A DNA stretch of 16,601 nucleotides, taken from positions 1 through 16,601 of the forward strand of contig NZ_DASUCC010000090.1 of assembly GCF_035762905.1 (NCBI RefSeq), given 5' to 3'. Each line of letters begins with the position of its first letter. Position 1 is the stretch's first letter. Positions 15,082 to 16,601 of the stretch are shown here, piece after piece. This DNA is from DASYTH01 sp035762905 (GTDB lineage Bacteria; Actinomycetota; Actinomycetes; Mycobacteriales; Pseudonocardiaceae). The notes under the pieces were generated by a model. The model was not told where the DNA came from and did no database searches. It worked only from the letters and a program-made list of their open reading frames with translations. The translations under genes were made by a program, and so were the position numbers.

Positions 15082-15783
15082 CTACAGGCGGTTCTGCAGC
15101 GCGTCGGCGGCGGCGAGCAGGTCTGCGGCCCAGCGGGCACCGGGCCGGCGACCCATCCGGTCGATCGGGCCGGAGACCGAAACCGCCGCGATGACCGTGC
15201 CCGAGGCGTCCCGGACCGGCGCGGAAACACTGGCCACGCCGGGCTCCCGCTCGGCGACGCTCTGCGCCCAGCCGCGCCTGCGCACCTCGAGCAGGGCGCG
15301 CTCGCCGAACACGGCGTCGGCAAGCACGGTGCGCTGGATGCTCACATCGGCCCACGCGGCAAGAACTTTGGCGCCCGAGCCGGCGGTCATCGGCAGCCGG
15401 GCGCCGACCGGAACGGTGTCCCGCAGGCCACTCGGCGGTTCGGCCGCGCTGACACAGATCCGGTAGAGCCCGTCGCGCCGGTAGAGCTGCACGCTCTCCC
15501 CGGTCCGGTCACGCAACCGCGGCAGCACCGAGCCGGCCGCGTCCAGCAGCGGGTCCGTCGCGCCGCCGGCCAACTCGGCCAGCGCCGCGCCGGGCCGCCA
15601 CCGGCCGTCGGATCCTCTGCGCAGCAGGCGATGCACCTCGAGGCCGACCGCCAGCCGGTGCGCCGTGGCCCTCGGCAGGCCCGTCTTCACGCACAGCTCG
15701 GCCAGACCGCACGGCTCCTTCGCCACCGCCTGCAGCACCGCCATCGCCTTGTCCAGAACACCGATACCGCTATGCTGTCCCAC
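15082..15783 (-). CDS. ndgR: IclR-family regulator, NdgR type
   Basis: DNA-binding regulator of leucine biosynthesis, 233 residues. The N-terminal winged helix-turn-helix (about 7-62, with LAELCVKTGLPRATAHRLAVGL) is followed by the IclR effector domain (about 75-225). Conserved blocks such as TGESVQLYRR, GLRDTVPVGA, RRRGWAQS.AEREPGVASVSAPVRD and AVSVSGPIDR match NdgR of Streptomyces as recalled, and the position divergent from leuC is the same as for NdgR and the corynebacterial LtbR. The start is GTG 15783, only 8 nt after the -10 box TATGAT. Those regulators control leuCD, and NdgR also acts on other amino-acid genes. Two GATATC repeats in the 56-bp gap are likely operators, implying control of both leuC and itself. 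Confidence 0.92.
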   Translation of the reverse strand: MGQHSGIGVLDKAMAVLQAVAKEPCGLAELCVKTGLPRATAHRLAVGLEVHRLLRRGSDGRWRPGAALAELAGGATDPLLDAAGSVLPRLRDRTGESVQLYRRDGLYRICVSAAEPPSGLRDTVPVGARLPMTAGSGAKVLAAWADVSIQRTVLADAVFGERALLEVRRRGWAQSVAEREPGVASVSAPVRDASGTVIAAVSVSGPIDRMGRRPGARWAADLLAAADALQNRL

Positions 15784-15787
15784 GACT

Positions 15788-15813
15788 CGATATCATAATC
15801 CCGATATCTGGGA
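15788..15813. promoter_or_regulatory. candidate NdgR operator between ndgR and leuC
   Basis: CGATATC occurs twice (15788-15794 and 15802-15808), 14 bp apart, and each GATATC core is itself palindromic. The second copy sits in a 15-bp quasi-palindrome, TCCCGATATCTGGGA (15799-15813). The repeats overlap the ndgR -10 box and spacer and lie 27-52 bp before leuC, so a bound regulator would block both genes. Confidence 0.45.
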
Positions 15814-15819
15814 TGTCCA
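15792..15819 (-). promoter_or_regulatory. promoter of ndgR
   Basis: On the minus strand TGGACA (15814-15819), a 16-bp spacer, then TATGAT (15792-15797): a near-consensus vegetative promoter. Transcription would begin at or within a few bases of GTG 15783, so the mRNA is leaderless or nearly so. Confidence 0.65.
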
Positions 15820-15839
15820 GTACGTGAGAAGTGAGAGCC

Positions 15840-16601
15840 ATGGGACAGACGCTCGCCGAGAAGGTCTGGGACGCGCACGTGGTGCACCGGGGGAGTGGCG
15901 CGGAGCCCGACCTGCTCTACATCGACCTGCACCTCGTGCACGAGGTGACCAGCCCGCAGGCGTTCGACGGGCTGCGCATGTCCGGTCGCCGGGTACGCCG
16001 GCCGGACCTCACGATCGCCACCGAGGACCACAACGTCCCGACCATGGACATCGAGCTGCCCATCGCCGATCCGGTGTCCAGGACCCAGGTCGAGACGCTT
16101 CGCAAGAACTGCGCCGAGTTCGGGGTCCGGCTGCACCCGATGGGCGACGTCGAGCAGGGCATCGTGCACGTCGTCGGCCCGCAACTCGGCCTCACCCAGC
16201 CGGGTCTGACGGTGGTCTGCGGGGACAGCCACACCTCCACGCACGGCGCGTTCGGCGCGCTGGCGTTCGGGATCGGCACCTCGGAGGTCGAGCACGTGCT
16301 CGCGACCCAGTGCCTGCTGCAGAAGCGGCCGAAGACGATGCGGATCACCTACTCCGGCGAGCTCGGCCACGGGGTCACGGCCAAGGACCTGATCCTGGCG
16401 ACGATCGGGCGCCTGACGACCGGCGGCATGGTCGGTCACGCCGTCGAGTATGCGGGCGAGACGATCGCCGGGCTTTCCATGGAGAACCGGATGACGGTCT
16501 GCAACATGACCATCGAGGGCGGCGCCCGGGCGGGGATGGTCGCCCCGGACGACACCACCTTCGCCTACCTCGAAGGGCGGCCCCACGCACCCCAGGGCAA
16601 G
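15840..16601 (+). CDS. leuC: 3-isopropylmalate dehydratase large subunit, 5' part
   Basis: Large subunit of isopropylmalate isomerase, which converts 2-isopropylmalate to 3-isopropylmalate in leucine biosynthesis with LeuD. The first 254 residues are present and the window ends in frame. Family signatures are MGQTLAEKVWDAHVV, DLLYIDLHLVHEVTSPQAF, the TEDHNVPT loop (61-68), and CGDSHTSTHGAFGALAFGIGTSEVEHVLATQ starting at Cys127. The [4Fe-4S] ligand cysteines lie in the part beyond the window. ATG 15840 follows a GA-rich stretch, GAGAAGTGAGAG, that can act as a ribosome binding site. leuD is expected downstream. Control by the divergent NdgR is likely. Confidence 0.95.
   Translation, partial: MGQTLAEKVWDAHVVHRGSGAEPDLLYIDLHLVHEVTSPQAFDGLRMSGRRVRRPDLTIATEDHNVPTMDIELPIADPVSRTQVETLRKNCAEFGVRLHPMGDVEQGIVHVVGPQLGLTQPGLTVVCGDSHTSTHGAFGALAFGIGTSEVEHVLATQCLLQKRPKTMRITYSGELGHGVTAKDLILATIGRLTTGGMVGHAVEYAGETIAGLSMENRMTVCNMTIEGGARAGMVAPDDTTFAYLEGRPHAPQGK

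Noticed and set aside
15687..16586. Long minus-strand frame opposite leuC
   Set aside because: It is the mirror of a strongly conserved leuC coding sequence and overlaps the ndgR start; no domain is visible.

Overview
The window is high-GC, gene-dense DNA from an actinobacterium, most likely a motile, sporangium-forming member of the Micromonosporaceae (Actinoplanes or a relative). The evidence is GC-rich third codon positions, several genes with a TANNNT box 6-8 nt before the start codon (leaderless pattern), an ndgR-leuC divergent pair, a Ser/Thr kinase carrying a family 2 carbohydrate-binding module, and two chemoreceptors with FliA-like promoter boxes. The genus is an inference; no ribosomal RNA gene is present to confirm it.

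Layout. 1-3.1 kb: an alpha/beta hydrolase and a zinc-free NADPH oxidoreductase form a minus-strand pair, divergent from a PhzS-like FAD monooxygenase. 3.1-5.5 kb: a transmembrane Ser/Thr kinase with a C-terminal CBM2 is divergent from an endonuclease/exonuclease/phosphatase-fold enzyme. A 51-residue single-TM protein gene overlaps the end of the latter tail to tail. 5.6-8.6 kb: a secreted GH3 beta-glucosidase is divergent from a small DUF952 protein, with a strong terminator after it. 8.6-13.1 kb: two paralogous methyl-accepting chemotaxis proteins lie in inverted orientation. Between them are a short-chain dehydrogenase with an altered catalytic Tyr, a tRNA-like locus with a terminator, and a small secreted protein. 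13.1-15.0 kb: a membrane diguanylate cyclase and a maltose-acetyltransferase-type hexapeptide enzyme. 15.1-16.6 kb: an NdgR-type IclR regulator divergent from leuC, which runs off the window.

How the genes may work together. The clearest functional groups are motility and signalling (two receptors sharing CTCA-N16-[GA]CCGAT promoters, plus a nearby c-di-GMP synthase), plant-polymer use (CBM2 kinase near a secreted GH3), and leucine biosynthesis with its regulator. No CRISPR array, insertion sequence, prophage or obvious defence system was seen. The most unusual items are the chemoreceptor pair, in which one paralogue lacks about 110 residues of the sensor while both share a 79-bp perfect inverted block; the degenerate tRNA-like sequence lacking U8 and U33; the CBM2 kinase; and the 51-residue membrane protein with an internal VRGH repeat.
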